Part shown: positions 10,738 through 21,540 of the stretch, piece by piece
Position numbering within the stretch: position 1 is the first letter of the stretch
Layout of the letters: every line of letters begins with the position of its first letter
Source of the DNA: Hydractinia symbiolongicarpus
Taxonomy: Eukaryota > Cnidaria > Hydrozoa > Anthoathecata > Hydractiniidae
Reading direction: 5' to 3'
DNA: 64,000 nucleotides
Assembly: GCF_029227915.1 (NCBI RefSeq)
Contig: NC_079887.1
Span: forward strand, 24,675,650-24,739,649
The notes under the pieces: generated by a model
The model's input: only the letters and a program-made list of their open reading frames with translations
What the model was told of the DNA's origin: nothing
The model's database searches: none
Made by a program: the position numbers and the translations under genes

Positions 10738-12560
10738 AGGTCGTTTAAGAAAACATATACAGTTTTGGGAAAAGGAACTTGAATGCTCTACCTTTGTATT
10801 GAACATTATAGCACATCCACCATCTTTTTTCGCAAAAAACAATTTGTCGAGCCTAAAACACAGTGAATTTGTTGAAACAGCTATTATAGAACCTTTAGAT
10901 AAGGGTTTAATACAAGGACTTACAGAACAACCTTACTGTTGCAATCCTCTCACAGTCTTTGAGGGTAAAAAACTTAGAATGGTACTCAATCTAAGACACG
11001 TCAATAAATATTTACAACAAATTAAATTTAAATACGAAGATCTAAAAACGTTGGCCGATATAATTGGAGAAAAGGACTTTTTTGACTTAGCATCTGGCTA
11101 CCATCACGTAGAAATACACCCCAGCCATAAAAAATTCCTTGGTTTTAGGTGCGTATTTAAAAATGGCATAACAAGATATTTCCAGTTTCTAGTACTTGCA
11201 TTTGGTTTAGCTATTGCATGTTACGTACTTACGAAATTGCTACGACCGTTATTAAAAAAGTGGAGGAAAACAGGAATTAAGTCGGTAGTGTATCTTGATG
11301 ACGGAATATATACTTCATCTTCTTTTCTCGCATTTAAGGAATCAACCAAATTAGTTACTCAAGATTTAACAAAAGCAGGTTAGAAACAAAAGCAACCTAG
11401 AGCCTAGACAAAAAGATAAGTGGTTGGGAACAGTCGTCGATACCACTGCTATGAAATTTTACGTCCCAGAAGAAAATTAAGTAAGCTTTTTACCTTGATA
11501 AAATCTGTGTTAAGTCAAGATGCCCCAACAGAAAAATTATTATCACAAGTAACAGGTCAATTATCTGCTATGCACTAATCTCTTGGTCCATTTGTTCGTC
11601 TATTTACAAGAAAACTTTACTCAGCGATCGACAGCAGAGTTTCATGGTATTCGTCTTTAAAAATTAAATCTGATGAAAGGCAAGAGCTTGAGTTTTGGTT
11701 GCGCAATATTTGCGAGAAAAATGGATATTTTTTTAAACCAAAACATACAACATTGCAAATTCTTTTTACTGACGAAAGGGAGAACTTTTACGGGAGCTTT
11801 ATATTAAAAAGGCTAGGAAAGATGTTTATGTCATGGCAAGGTTAACAACACTGAGGTAAGAACAAGTTCAACCGAACGCGAACTATTAGCTATAAAATAT
11901 TCCCTGGAATCTTTCGCTCACCTCTTGAAAAACGAGTCCGTAAATATCAAAACCGAAAACCTCTCTGCCTCAAGAATTCTAGAAATTGGAAGTACAAAAC
12001 CACATTTACATTCTATAGCTGTAGATTTTTTTTAAAATTTGTGTACAAAACGACATCACAATTTCACCAACGTGGATACCCAGAAAACAAAATTATACGG
12101 CCGACAAAATAAGCAAGTTGATTGACACAGATGATTGGTCCATTGATAATTCTTTATTCACAAGCATTATTAAGGTCTTTGGTGAAATTCAATTCGATCG
12201 TTTTGCGGACAATTTTAACAGTAAAGTAAGCAATTTTAATTCGAAGTTTTACTGTCCCGGTTCATTAGGCGTTGATGCTTTCACACAAGACTGGTCAGAT
12301 TGCGATAATAATTGGCTTTGCCCAACAATCAAATTAGTAAACGCGACTATTAAACATTTAAAAGTGTGCAAAGCCAAAAGGCATATTAATAGTCCCTGAA
12401 AGGTATTCAAGCTCCTTTTAACCATCTCTATCTCATAATGGAAAATTTTATGACTTTGTTAAACGAATTTACTATTTCAATCCGTTTTATAAAAGTACTT
12501 GTGATAATTCCGTTTTTAAAGGCCACGTAAACTTTAGAACATTAGCGTTATATATAGATT
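10676..12560 (+). pseudogene. DIRS-like reverse transcriptase-RNase H remnant
   Basis: An open frame at 10676-11383 overlaps the zinc-knuckle frame of gag. It encodes a reverse transcriptase with VLNLRHVNKYL, DLASGYHHVEIHP, ITRYFQFLVLAFGL and the catalytic VYLDDGIY. Small deletions are visible before FFAKNN and in front of DLASGYHH. The gene continues in other frames: DKWLGTVVDT near 11420, the VTGQLSAMH connection near 11550, and RNase H-like segments (ILFTDE near 11765; SSTERELLAIKYSLESFAHLL near 11867). The DIRS-typical tail is open again at 12118-12399 (FDRFADNFNSK, then DNNWLCPTIKLV). The tail ends with VNFRTLALYIDC near 12555. At least five frame breaks make it non-functional. RT type and tail favour DIRS over gypsy. 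Confidence 0.7.
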
Positions 12561-13072
12561 GTTGTAATTTGTAGGTTACATATAATTGTCAAAAATTTAA
12601 TGCAACGGAGAAGTGCCAAAAGTAAGGAGAAGTGCCAAAAGTAACAAAAAATCCCAACCGAGGAATTTTCTGAGTTGTAACCTATCGTAATTTAAGAACC
12701 TGCTTTAATAGACGTTTGTAAACACCAGTGCACAACCCGCAAGGGCTTTAAACGTATTCAGTGCACCACCCGAGAGGAGATTCCGCTTAACCCGAGAGGG
12801 GTTTAAAACGAATTTCAGTGCTACACCCGAGAAGGGGTGTGCACCACCCGAGAAGGGGTGTACACCACCCGAGAGGGGTATTTAGCAAATTAAAAAGCAC
12901 GACCTCAGAGGTTGTAACCAAGATATTTACTTGGAAGTTGTGTTTTCGTGTTAATATGTTGTGTTATATGAAACCTTAGAAACTGTTAATTCTTATTATT
13001 AAAACTGTATAGCTTATATAGTTAAAAACATTATCTTTAGAATCATCATGTAAGCTAAAGAACTTAATTACT
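12561..13072 (+). other. Spacer between RT-RH and recombinase, with short repeats
   Basis: This non-coding spacer of the DIRS-like element holds a direct repeat of GGAGAAGTGCCAAAAGTA (about 12609-12644) and the hairpin cluster described separately. The rest is AT-rich, with no ORF. Confidence 0.5.
12728..12885 (+). repeat. Cluster of ACCCGAGAGGGGT mini-hairpins
   Basis: Six degenerate copies of ACCCGAGA(A)GGGGT follow each other. Each can fold as a short stem (ACCC or ACACCC with GGGGT or GGGGTGT) over a GAGA-type loop. Some copies are preceded by TTTAAACG and TTCAGTGC phrases that also repeat. The cluster is very unlike the AT-rich surroundings. Its place between the RT-RH and recombinase genes suggests a structured RNA element or an internal region of the retroelement. 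Confidence 0.65.
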
Positions 13073-13312
13073 AGTTTGCCTAACATCATTCATGCAGCAC
13101 TAGCTCCCCAAACCAGAACAAAATATGACAGTGCTTGGAAATCTTGAAGGTCATGTTGCTCAGAGTTTAATGTCACCCATTTACCAGGAGAACCTTTTTA
13201 TGTAGCTATATATTTTAACAACTTAGTAAAGGAAGGCGCTTTTTACGGAATAAGATGGGGACACCATTCTTCAGGGTGCTATTCACAGACAGATCATCCG
13301 TTTGTAAATCTA
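13073..13312 (+). pseudogene. Tyrosine recombinase N-terminal fragment (DIRS-like)
   Basis: The reading from 13073 gives SLPNIIHAALAPQTRTKYDSAW, a stop (TGA), then CSEFNVTHLPGEPFYVAIYF and FYGIRWGHHSSGCYSQTDHPF. This resembles the core-binding N-terminal domain of DIRS/YR-retroelement tyrosine recombinases, with a short deletion after NNLVKEGA. The catalytic Arg/His/Tyr half is absent, because satellite DNA begins abruptly at 13313. It explains the element type and shows that its 3' half was lost at the satellite junction. Confidence 0.6.
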
Positions 13313-16300
13313 TATATGTATATAGCGATATTTTTCAGACATTACTAGGTTGCATCGCTTTTAACAGTGAAACGATTTACTGTGGGACTTAAATGAATTG
13401 ATTTTGGACCTTAGCCTTATAAATGTGATAAATGAGACAATTGGACTCCAAGAAATAGCATTATTCTTAATTTGGCATGATTGCTGGAAATCAGAAATTA
13501 CACTGACCGCTGTGATAGTGCTTTACTAAGAAATTTAGATAAATAAGCCATTTCTTACTGTGGAACCAATCCTAGCCGTTACCGCGCTGAAAACAGAGAG
13601 ACAGTTTCAACAACTGCATTTCTTTGATTTTATAACGGTATCAGTCCGTTTGAGTTCCAAGAGTTGCGTCACATATTCATACCAACATGTATTCAGCCAT
13701 ATTTTTGAGACATTAATAGGTTGCATCGCTTTCATCAGTGAAACGATTGACTGTTGGATTTAATTGAACTGATTTTGGACATTGAGCTTATAAATGTGAT
13801 AAATGAGAGAATTGGACTTCAAGAAATAGCATTCCTCTTAATTTGATATGATTGCTGGAACCCAGCGATTACACAGGACGCTGTGGTAGCGCTTTATTTA
13901 AAAACTTTACATAATAGTCATTTTTACTGTGGAACCAATCCTAGCCGTTAGCGCGCTGAAGAATTAGAGACAGTTTCAAAAACTATATTTCATTGACTTT
14001 CTAATGGTATCAGTCCATGAGAGTTAAAACGGTTGCGTCACATATTCGTACCAACATGTATATAGCGATATTTTTTAGACATTACTAGGTTGCATCGCTT
14101 TTAACAGTGAAACGATTTAATGTGGGACTTAAATGAATTGATTTTGGACCTTAGCCTTATAAATGTGATAAATGAGACAATTGGACTCCAAGAAATAGCA
14201 TTATTCTTAATTTGGCATGATTGCTGGAACTCAGCGATTACACAGGGCGCTGTGGTAGCGCTTTATTTAAAAATTTATATAAATTAGTCATTTCTAACTC
14301 TGGAATCAATCCTAGCCGTTAGCGCGCGCTGAAGAAATAGAAACAGTTTCAACAACTGCATTTCATTGACTTTCTAATGGTATCAGTCCATGAGAGTTAA
14401 AACGGATGCGTCACATTTTCGTACCAACATGTATATAGCGATATTTTTCAGACAATACTAGGTTGCATCGCTTTTAACAGTGAAACGATTAACTGTGAGA
14501 CTTAATTGATGTAATTTCGGACTTTGACTTTATAAATGTGATATATGAGACAATTGGACTCCAAGAAATAACATTGTTCGTAATTTCACATGATTGCTGG
14601 AACTCAGAAATTACACTGAGCTAGAAAGATAGTGCTTTATTTAGAAATTTAGATAAGTAAGTCATTTCTTACTCTGGAATTAATCCTAGCCGTTAGCGCG
14701 GGCTGAAGAAATAGAGACAGTTTCAACAACTGCATTTCTTTGATTTTCAAACGGTATCAGTTCGTTTGAGTTCCAACGGTTGCGCCACATATTCGTACCA
14801 ACATGTGTTCAGCCATATTTTTCTGACATTACGAGGTTTCGTCGCTTTTAACAGTGAAACGATTGACTGTGGGACTTAATTCAACTGACTTTAGACTTTG
14901 ACCTTATATATGTGATAAATGAGACAATTGGACTCTAAGAAATAACATTTTTCCTAATTTGATATGATTGCTGGAACTCAGCGATTACACAGGGCGCTGT
15001 GGTAGCGCTTTATTTAAAAATTTATATAAATTAGTCATTTCTACTGTGGAACCAGTCTTAGCCGTTAGCGCGCGCTGAAGAAATAGAGACAGTTTCAACA
15101 ACTGCATTTCTTTGATTTTATAACGGTATCAGTTCGTTTAAGTACATATTCGTAGCAACATGTATTCAGCGATATCTTTGAGACATTAATAGGTTGCATC
15201 GCTCTTAACAGTGAAATGATTGACTGTTGGACTTAATTGAACTGATTTTGGACATTGAGCTTATAAATGTGATAAATGAGACAATTGAACCCCAAGAAAT
15301 AACATTTTTCTTAATTGAACTCCAAGAAATAACATTTTCCTTAATTTGAAATGATTGATGGAACTCAGAAATTACACTGGGCGCTGTGATAGTGCTTTAA
15401 TTAGAAATTTAGATAAATAAGTCATTTCTTACTCTGGAATCAATCCTAGCCGTTAGCGCGCTGAAGAATTAGAGACAATTTCAAAAACTGCATTCCTTTG
15501 ATTTTATAAAACGGTATCAGTTCGTTTGAGTTGCAACGGTTGCGTCACATATTCGTACCAACATGTACTCAGCCATATTTTGGAGACATTAATAGGTTGC
15601 ACCGCTTTTAACAGTGAATGATTTACTGTGGGACTTAATTGATCTGATTTTAGACTTTGATCTTATAAATGTGATAAATAAGACAATTGGACTCAAAGTG
15701 ATAACATTCTTCTTAATCTGACGTAATTGCTGGAACGCAGAAATTACACTGGGCGCTGTGATAGTGCTTTATTTAGAAATTTAAGTAAGTAAGTCATTTC
15801 TTACTGTGGAACCAATCCTAGCCGTTACCGCGCTGAAAACAGAGAGACAGTTTCAACAACTGCATTTCTTTGATTTTATAGCGGTATCAGTCCGTTTGAG
15901 TTCCGAGAGTTGCGTCACATATTCATACCAACATGTATTCAGCCATATTTTTGAGACATTAATAGGTTGCATTGCTTTCATCAGTGAAACGATTGACTGT
16001 TGGATTTAATTGAACTGATTTTGGACATTGAGCTTATAAATGTGATAAATGAGACAATTGGATTCAAGAAATAGCATTCTTCTTAATTTGATATGATTGC
16101 TGGAACTCAGGAATTACACAGGGCGCTGGGTAGCGCTTTATTTAAAAATTTTACATAATAGTCATTTTTACTGTGGAACCAATCCTAGCCGTTTGCGCGC
16201 GCTGAAGAATTAGAGACAGTTTCAAAAAGTATATTTCATTGACTTTCTAATGGTATCAGTCCATGAGAGTTAAAACTGTTGCGTCACATATTCGTACCAA

Positions 16301-18730
16301 CATGTATATAGCGATATTTTTCAGACATTACTAGGTTGCATCGCTTTTAACAGTGAAACGATTTACTGTGGGACTTAAATGAATTGATTTTGGACCTTAG
16401 CCTTATAAATGTGATAAATGAGACAATTGGACTCCAAGAAATAGCATTATTCTTAATTTGGCATGATTGCTAGAAATCAGAAATTACACTGACCGCTGTG
16501 ATAGTGCTTTACTAAGAAATTTAGATAAATAAGCCATTTCTTACTGTGGAACCAATCCTAGCCGTTACCGCGCTGAAAACAGAGAGACAGTTTCAACAAC
16601 TGCATTTCTTTGATTTTATAACGGTATCAGTCCGTTTGAGTTCCAAGAGTTGCGTCACATATTCATACCAACATGTATTCAGCCATATTTTTGAGACATT
16701 AATAGGTTGCATCGCTTTCATCAGTGAAACGATTGACTGTTGGATTTAATTGAACTGATTTTGGACATTGAGCTTATAAATGTGATAAATGAGAGAATTG
16801 GACTTCAAGAAATAGCATTCCTCTTAATTTGATATGATAGCTGGAACACAGCGATTACACAGGACGCTGTGGTAGCGCTTTATTTAAAAACTTTACATAA
16901 TAGTCATTTTTACTGTGGAACCAATCCTAGCCGTTAGCGCGCTGAAGAATTAGAGACAGTTTCAAAAACTATATTTCATTGACTTTCTAATGGTATCAGT
17001 CCATGAGAGTTAAAACGGTTGCGTCACATATTCGTACCAACATGTATATAGCGATATTTTTCAGACATTACTAGGTTGCATCGCTTTTAACAGTGAAACG
17101 ATTTAATGTGGGACTTAAATGAATTGATTTTGGACATTGAGCTTATAAATGTGATAAATGAGACAATTGGACTCCAAGAAATAGCATTATTCTTAATTTG
17201 GCATGATTGCTGGATCTCAGCGATTACACAGGGCGCTGTGGTAGCGCTTTATTTAAAAATTTATATAAATTAGTCATTTTTACTGTGGAAATAGTCCTAG
17301 CCGTTAGTGCGCGCTGAAGAAATAGAGACAGTTTCAACAACTGCATTTCTTTAATTTTATAACGGTATCAGTTCGTTTGAGTTCCAACGGTTGCGTCACA
17401 TATTCGTACCAACATGTGTTCAGCCATATTTGGGAGACACTAATAGGTTGCATCGCTTTTAACAGTGAAATGATTTACTGTGGGACTTACTTGAACTGAT
17501 TTTGGACTTTGACCTTATATATGTGATAAATGAGACAATTGGACTCCACGAAATAACATTTTTCTTAACTAGAATGATTGCTGGAACTCAGAAATTACAC
17601 TGGGCTCTGTGATAGTGCTTTATTTAGAAATTTAGATAAGTAAGTCATTTCTTTCTCTGGAATCAATCCTAGCCGTTAGCGTGCGCTGAAGAAATAGAGA
17701 TAGTTTCAACAACTGCATTCCTTTGATTTTAAAACGGTATCAGTTCGTTTAAGTACATATTCGTAGCAACATGTATTCAGCGATATCTTTGAGACATTAA
17801 TAGGTTGCATCGCTTTTAACAGTGAAATGATTGACTGTTGGACTTAATTGAACTGATTATGGACATTGAGGTTATAAATGTGATAAATGAGACAATTGAA
17901 CTCCAAGAAATAACATTTTTCTTAACTTGAAATGATTGCTGGAACTCTGAAATTACACTGGGCGCTGTGATAGGGCTTTATTTAGAAATTTAGGTAAGTA
18001 AGTCATTTCTTACTGTGGAAGCAAACCTAGCCATTACCGCGCTGCAAACATAGAGACAGTTTCAAAAACTATATTTCATTGACTTTCTAATGGTATCAGT
18101 CCATGACAGTTTGAACGGTTGCGTCACATATTCGTACCAACATGTATAAAGCGATGTTTTTCAGACATTACTAGGTTGCATCGCTTTTGACAGTGAAATG
18201 ATTAACTGTGAGACTTAATTGAAGTAATTTCGGACTTTGACCTTATAAATGTGATATATGAGACAATTGGACTCCAAGAAATAAAATTTTTTTCAATTTG
18301 AAATGATTGCTGGAACTCAAAAATTACACTGGGCGCTGTGATATTGCTTTATTTAGAAATTTAGGTAAGTAAGTCATTTCTTACTGTGGAAGCAATCCTA
18401 GCCATTACCGCGCTGAAAACATAGAGAGAGTTTCAACAACTGCATTCCTTTGATTTTATAAAGGTATCAGTCCGTTTGAGTTCCAAGAGTTGCGTCACAT
18501 ATTCATACCAACATGTATTCAGCCATATTTTTGAGACATTAATAGGTTGCATCGCTTTCATCGGTGAAACGATTGACTGTTGGACTTAATTGAACTGGTT
18601 TTGGACATTGACCTTATAAATGTGATAAGTGAGATAATTGGACTTCAAGAAATAACATTCTTCTTAATTTCATATGATTGCTGGAACTCAGCGATTACAC
18701 AGGGCGCTGTGGTAGCACTTTATTTAAAAA
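13313..18730 (+). repeat. Satellite array, left block, about 14.6 monomers of 372 bp
   Basis: The landmark GGTTGCATCGCTTTT or close variants recurs near 13350, 13722, 14090, 14462, 14832, 15192, 15594, 15966, 16333, 16708, 17078, 17450, 17806, 18177 and 18549, a spacing of about 371 bp. The block 13320-14100 is nearly identical to 16306-17090 (offset 2986-2988 bp, eight monomers). One monomer near 15281-15350 has an internal duplication of about 31 bp, a variant also frequent at 48-56 kb. Each monomer contains GCGCT..AGCGC, a short stem-loop, and a GCGCGC stretch. ORFs through it are repeat artefacts. Confidence 0.95.
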
Positions 18731-18790
18731 ACTGCCCCTGTGAGACTTTTTTTTTGTCCAGGAGGCAAAGCAGGTTAGACCCAAAAATAA

Positions 18791-19107
18791 ATGTTTGATG
18801 GTGAAACAGTAAAGGTGGTTGTGCTCAGCTGCGGTTCACACATAAAAAAATAGACAAACTGCGACAAGAAGCTAAAGCCTTAGGCCTCAAAGGGTACTCT
18901 ATGTTGAAGCGAATTGAACTTATCGAAGCCATACGCAAAGTCAAGTATAGGGATGGTTCGACACAAACGGACGGACCGTACTGCGAGCCTTGTGCTAAAA
19001 TTGCATGGCAGAAAAATCTTAAACAATATTTGAGGGATCTCGCTAAAAAACAGCGACGTGTGGTACATGATGGCGACTTGTTCATAGATCAAGAAGTGAT
19101 TGTCTAG
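18791..19107 (+). pseudogene. SAP-like small protein, split by an A-run
   Basis: A frame opens at the ATG at 18791, preceded by AAATAA as at other genes of the element, and stops at 18851-18853 just past a run of seven A (18844-18850). Shifting by one base there continues into a frame that is open to 19107. That frame begins with KLRQEAKALGLKGYSMLKR and IELIEAIRK, a good match to the SAP/Rho-N-like helix-extension-helix used in DNA binding. A Cys pair (CEPC) and a basic helix follow. The whole would be about 105 residues. The run may be a real mutation or a sequencing slip. Starting at the internal ATG at 18901 would cut the SAP motif in half. It converges with the minus-strand gene ending at 19131. 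Confidence 0.6.
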
Positions 19108-19123
19108 TATGTTGACCAACATA
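19108..19123. terminator. Stem-loop between converging gene ends
   Basis: TATGTTG and CAACATA form a perfect 7-bp stem over a two-base loop. It starts directly after the TAG of the plus-strand SAP-like gene and ends 8 bp before the stop of the minus-strand gene. It is palindromic, so it would form in both transcripts. Confidence 0.45.
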
Positions 19124-19130
19124 TTAGACT

Positions 19131-19765
19131 CTATAAGCGGGTGGAGACTCTAAGTAGCGCTGGCATACTGCGCAGATTGAAGTTTTTCATAAGCTCCTCT
19201 TTGGCCTCCTCACGCCCTTTTGCGACAAGCTGCTGTCGCTCCCGATCATTGATGGAATCTACGATCTTTCTCGTTTGTTGTCGGACCTGCTCCTTCAGCA
19301 ACATGTAGCGTTGCTTCTCCTGCATGATTAGGCTGAACTCATAATCACTAATCACGCCGTTCTCCACAGCCTTTGAGATGAGGTCGACAACGGAGTTCAA
19401 CTGATACCCTCATGCTTCTTTGACTTAACGTCTAGCCTCTTCCCTGCATTCATTAAACCTGCCTGCCCTAGTCCTACAGCGATCGTGATACCAGCCATCG
19501 CCACAGCTAGTGGTACACCTATTCCGGACAGCATACTACCAATCCCAACACCTGAAGTTATAATACTTACAGCTAGCAATCCATGATCAGTGAATCTAAC
19601 CCACGTACCATGCATCTTAAACTTTTTGGCGAGTTTGTCACGCTCTTTGATCTCAGACCGCAGGTGCTGCTCGATTTCTTCGATCGTTTTTAGTCTATAG
19701 ACCTGACTTTCTTCAGGCTCAGGCGCACTTGGGGGCAAAGTTGGGTAAAGCTTCATATCTGCCAT
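19131..19765 (-). pseudogene. Polinton membrane protein with glycine-rich TM, split in two
   Basis: First half (19765-19397): acidic/proline N-terminus, a helical KTIEEIEQHLRSEIKERDKLAKK segment, then two apolar stretches, LLAVSIITSGVGIGSMLSGI and VPLAVAMAGITIAVGLG, ending KSKKHEGIS and stop. Second half (19400-19131), in another frame: DLISKAVENGVISDYEFSLIM, then a basic coiled-coil-like helix. From memory of this uncharacterised cnidarian Polinton family the two halves are one protein, with a few residues between KHE and LNS. A small deletion with a frameshift near 19400 would explain the split. The start follows the upstream gene's stop as TAAATG with no gap. Role unknown; probably a virion membrane or capsid-associated protein. 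Confidence 0.6.
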
Positions 19766-20437
19766 TTATTCTATGAGTAAATGCATCGTAATTCCGACGA
19801 ACGAAACATTTTTTTCATGATGATACTCGTCCGTCAGCATGAACTCCAGTCTGTCTGTTGAGCCTTTCAAAGGAAGGTAGATTGGAGTGTCAAAACTCCA
19901 TGTAAGCATGTCTCCCCATGCGTTTAACTCTTTGGTGGGAAGCAAAGCAAGAATTTTTGATTTCTTCCCATCCAGTAGGCAATCGTCTTCATCCAGCTGG
20001 GGGCAAACGAGTCTCAATCTTTGGTACACGTCAGTTTTGTAGAAGCTGTCATAGTCGCCTTTGGTAAAGTACTTTTTTGCAGGGTCGTAGGGTAGCCCCA
20101 TAAGCTCCTGCAGTTGTCTATGGATTACCACAGTATACCCGTCACTAACCCTAAGCCTACAGAGTCCATTTTTCAGGACAAACAGCTTAATCTTGTCCCC
20201 TGCTTGGCTGTTGACGATGGCCGCGATATCTTCAATCTTGTACAAACCGTTCATAATTTCAATTCTAATCTCTTTCTGATCAGGCCCTGCCCTACGAATG
20301 ACAAAATCATTGTCGCTGTAAAGGTTCAGCCAGACGGGCCTGATACTTATCGATTTCAGGGCAATTCTCGTATCCTCCCTTAGGTAATCGTTAAAAATCG
20401 TAGGCTTCTCTATATTGGTCACATACAGCTGTCGCAT
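19766..20437 (-). CDS. Polinton structural candidate, possibly jelly-roll minor capsid
   Basis: Intact frame of 223 residues starting at ATG 20437 behind AAAGAAAG. The N-terminal half alternates short apolar strands (IALKSISIRPVWLNLY, IRIEIMNGLYKIEDIAAIVN). It ends with DRLEFMLTDEYHHEKNVSFVGITMHL, a beta-rich pattern. The piece with GLYKIEDIAAIVN resembles a segment found in penton or minor-capsid-like proteins of Polintons and virophages, but I cannot confirm the fold by eye. The last codon runs directly into the next gene (TAA then ATG), suggesting joint expression. It is one of the few unbroken genes of the element. Confidence 0.6.
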   Translation of the reverse strand: MRQLYVTNIEKPTIFNDYLREDTRIALKSISIRPVWLNLYSDNDFVIRRAGPDQKEIRIEIMNGLYKIEDIAAIVNSQAGDKIKLFVLKNGLCRLRVSDGYTVVIHRQLQELMGLPYDPAKKYFTKGDYDSFYKTDVYQRLRLVCPQLDEDDCLLDGKKSKILALLPTKELNAWGDMLTWSFDTPIYLPLKGSTDRLEFMLTDEYHHEKNVSFVGITMHLLIE

Positions 20438-20468
20438 CTTTCTTTAAAGAAACATGAACATTTCCAAT

Positions 20469-20485
20469 AGAGGCGAATGGCCTCT
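20469..20485. terminator. Stem-loop after the 20494-20745 reading frame
   Basis: AGAGGC and GCCTCT form a 6-bp stem over GAATG, lying 8 bp past the stop of the minus-strand frame that ends at 20494. It has the same arrangement as other gene-end hairpins in the element. Confidence 0.35.
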
Positions 20486-20493
20486 TGGTGTAA

Positions 20494-20745
20494 TTAATCT
20501 AGAGCATCAAGACCTCTACAGAATCGCATATTCCCGTGACCTTCTCGATGTTCACGAAATACCCCATAAAAGTCCCCACTAACCTGTTGAACGACCCCGT
20601 AAGTGTAAATTGGAGCGGTCAAGCCCTTGGCTGCTGGAATATACAAGTTAATTTCGCCTGTCATTGCGCTAGCACCGCCTTGGGTATATCCGCCAAACAC
20701 TTGAATGGCTCCGTGCCTCTTATCAACAGCATCTTTAAATTCCAC
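20494..20745 (-). CDS. Unknown protein or gene remnant, no ATG
   Basis: This minus-strand frame is open from just after a TAG near 20773 to 20494 and has no ATG; the first alternative start is a GTG at 20745. About 83-90 residues are read, including AIQVFGGYTQGGASAMTG, INLYIPAAKGLTAPIYTYGV and SGDFYGVFREHREGHG. The glycine/tyrosine-rich, strand-like composition looks protein-coding rather than accidental. A hairpin follows its end. I do not recognise the family. It may be the C-terminal remnant of a lost gene, since the neighbouring plus-strand gene starts in the region where its N-terminus should be. Confidence 0.4.
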   Translation of the reverse strand: MEFKDAVDKRHGAIQVFGGYTQGGASAMTGEINLYIPAAKGLTAPIYTYGVVQQVSGDFYGVFREHREGHGNMRFCRGLDALD

Positions 20746-20757
20746 GTCTGTTACAAC

Positions 20758-21540
20758 ATGCGGCGTATCCTAGCGAGAATGAAGGTACCCATGCCATACG
20801 ATGACGGCTTTTCTCAATACGAGAACCCCTACTCTTCATCTGGATATGCCCAGATTTGTCGCGAATATGGTGCCGACCCTAATGCCCAATACAAGTTTAA
20901 GGCTCTTATGTCCTCGCTCACAAATGGTAGATGGTGGCCGCAAGTAGATGGTGATTGGGCCAAGTTTATCATGCCTACGGGCCAAGGCCTGACAACGGAA
21001 GGTCTGACGAAGCTTAGCGAGAGTATTCGTGTTTACGTGATTTTACTACTAGGGTCCCAAGCTGATGCCAAGGCATCCGTTATAGGTTCGGATGCTGACA
21101 ATTTCACAGCGAGACAGATACTACTACAGAAATTCGAAGCCATGGTACAACGTTCGGAGAACGTAGGCCACGATATCACCGAGTTTCAAAAGGTGCTTCA
21201 ATATGCCAGGACCCCAGTGAATTTTGCCGTGATGCACCACGTGTACATGCTACCATCCGATATGAACCTGCGTATTGGTAAAATTGTGGGGTATAACAAC
21301 AGCATCTTGATTGCGCCGGCGAGTGCGATGCTTGGCATAAGGTTAGACCTAAACAACAAACCCACACAGTTTTTAAAACGAGTCAGACTTGGGCAAGAAA
21401 TATCGAGGGGTGCCCTAAAACCGGGGTCTGAAAAGATACCTCAGTCAGGAGATGGAAACCCTCACGATGACACCAAGGCCACCTTGGTTACTGCTGGAGT
21501 ATTATCGATCCTAATGTACATTTGGTTGAAGAAATATTAA
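20758..21540 (+). CDS. Conserved Polinton protein of unknown function (260 aa)
   Basis: I place the start at ATG 20758 (MRRILARMKVPM). The frame is open further upstream to 20536, but that part reads like the shadow of the opposite-strand frame. The protein has YSSSGYAQICREYG, then KFKALMSSLTNGRWWPQV, a helical TEGLTKLSESIRVYVILLL segment, DNFTARQILLQKFEAMV, and RTPVNFAVMHHVYMLPSDM. The tail is polar and it ends with a C-terminal membrane anchor, LVTAGVLSILMYIWLKKY. I associate this layout with an uncharacterised protein repeatedly found in cnidarian Polintons. It is unbroken. The C-terminal anchor suggests a particle or membrane component. It converges with the minus-strand gene that ends at 21556. 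Confidence 0.7.
   Translation: MRRILARMKVPMPYDDGFSQYENPYSSSGYAQICREYGADPNAQYKFKALMSSLTNGRWWPQVDGDWAKFIMPTGQGLTTEGLTKLSESIRVYVILLLGSQADAKASVIGSDADNFTARQILLQKFEAMVQRSENVGHDITEFQKVLQYARTPVNFAVMHHVYMLPSDMNLRIGKIVGYNNSILIAPASAMLGIRLDLNNKPTQFLKRVRLGQEISRGALKPGSEKIPQSGDGNPHDDTKATLVTAGVLSILMYIWLKKY

Noticed and set aside
13560-13763. 67-codon ORF repeated at 15806 and 16546
   Set aside because: It is the same satellite frame in three similar monomers; no domain, and it breaks in other monomers.
13313-18730. CRISPR-like array
   Set aside because: Repeats are 372 bp and contiguous with no unique spacers; it is an ordinary satellite.
20536-20757. Upstream extension of the 260-aa plus-strand gene to 334 aa
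   Set aside because: The extra part is compositionally unlike the rest and lies opposite a better-looking minus-strand frame; ATG 20758 is preferred.
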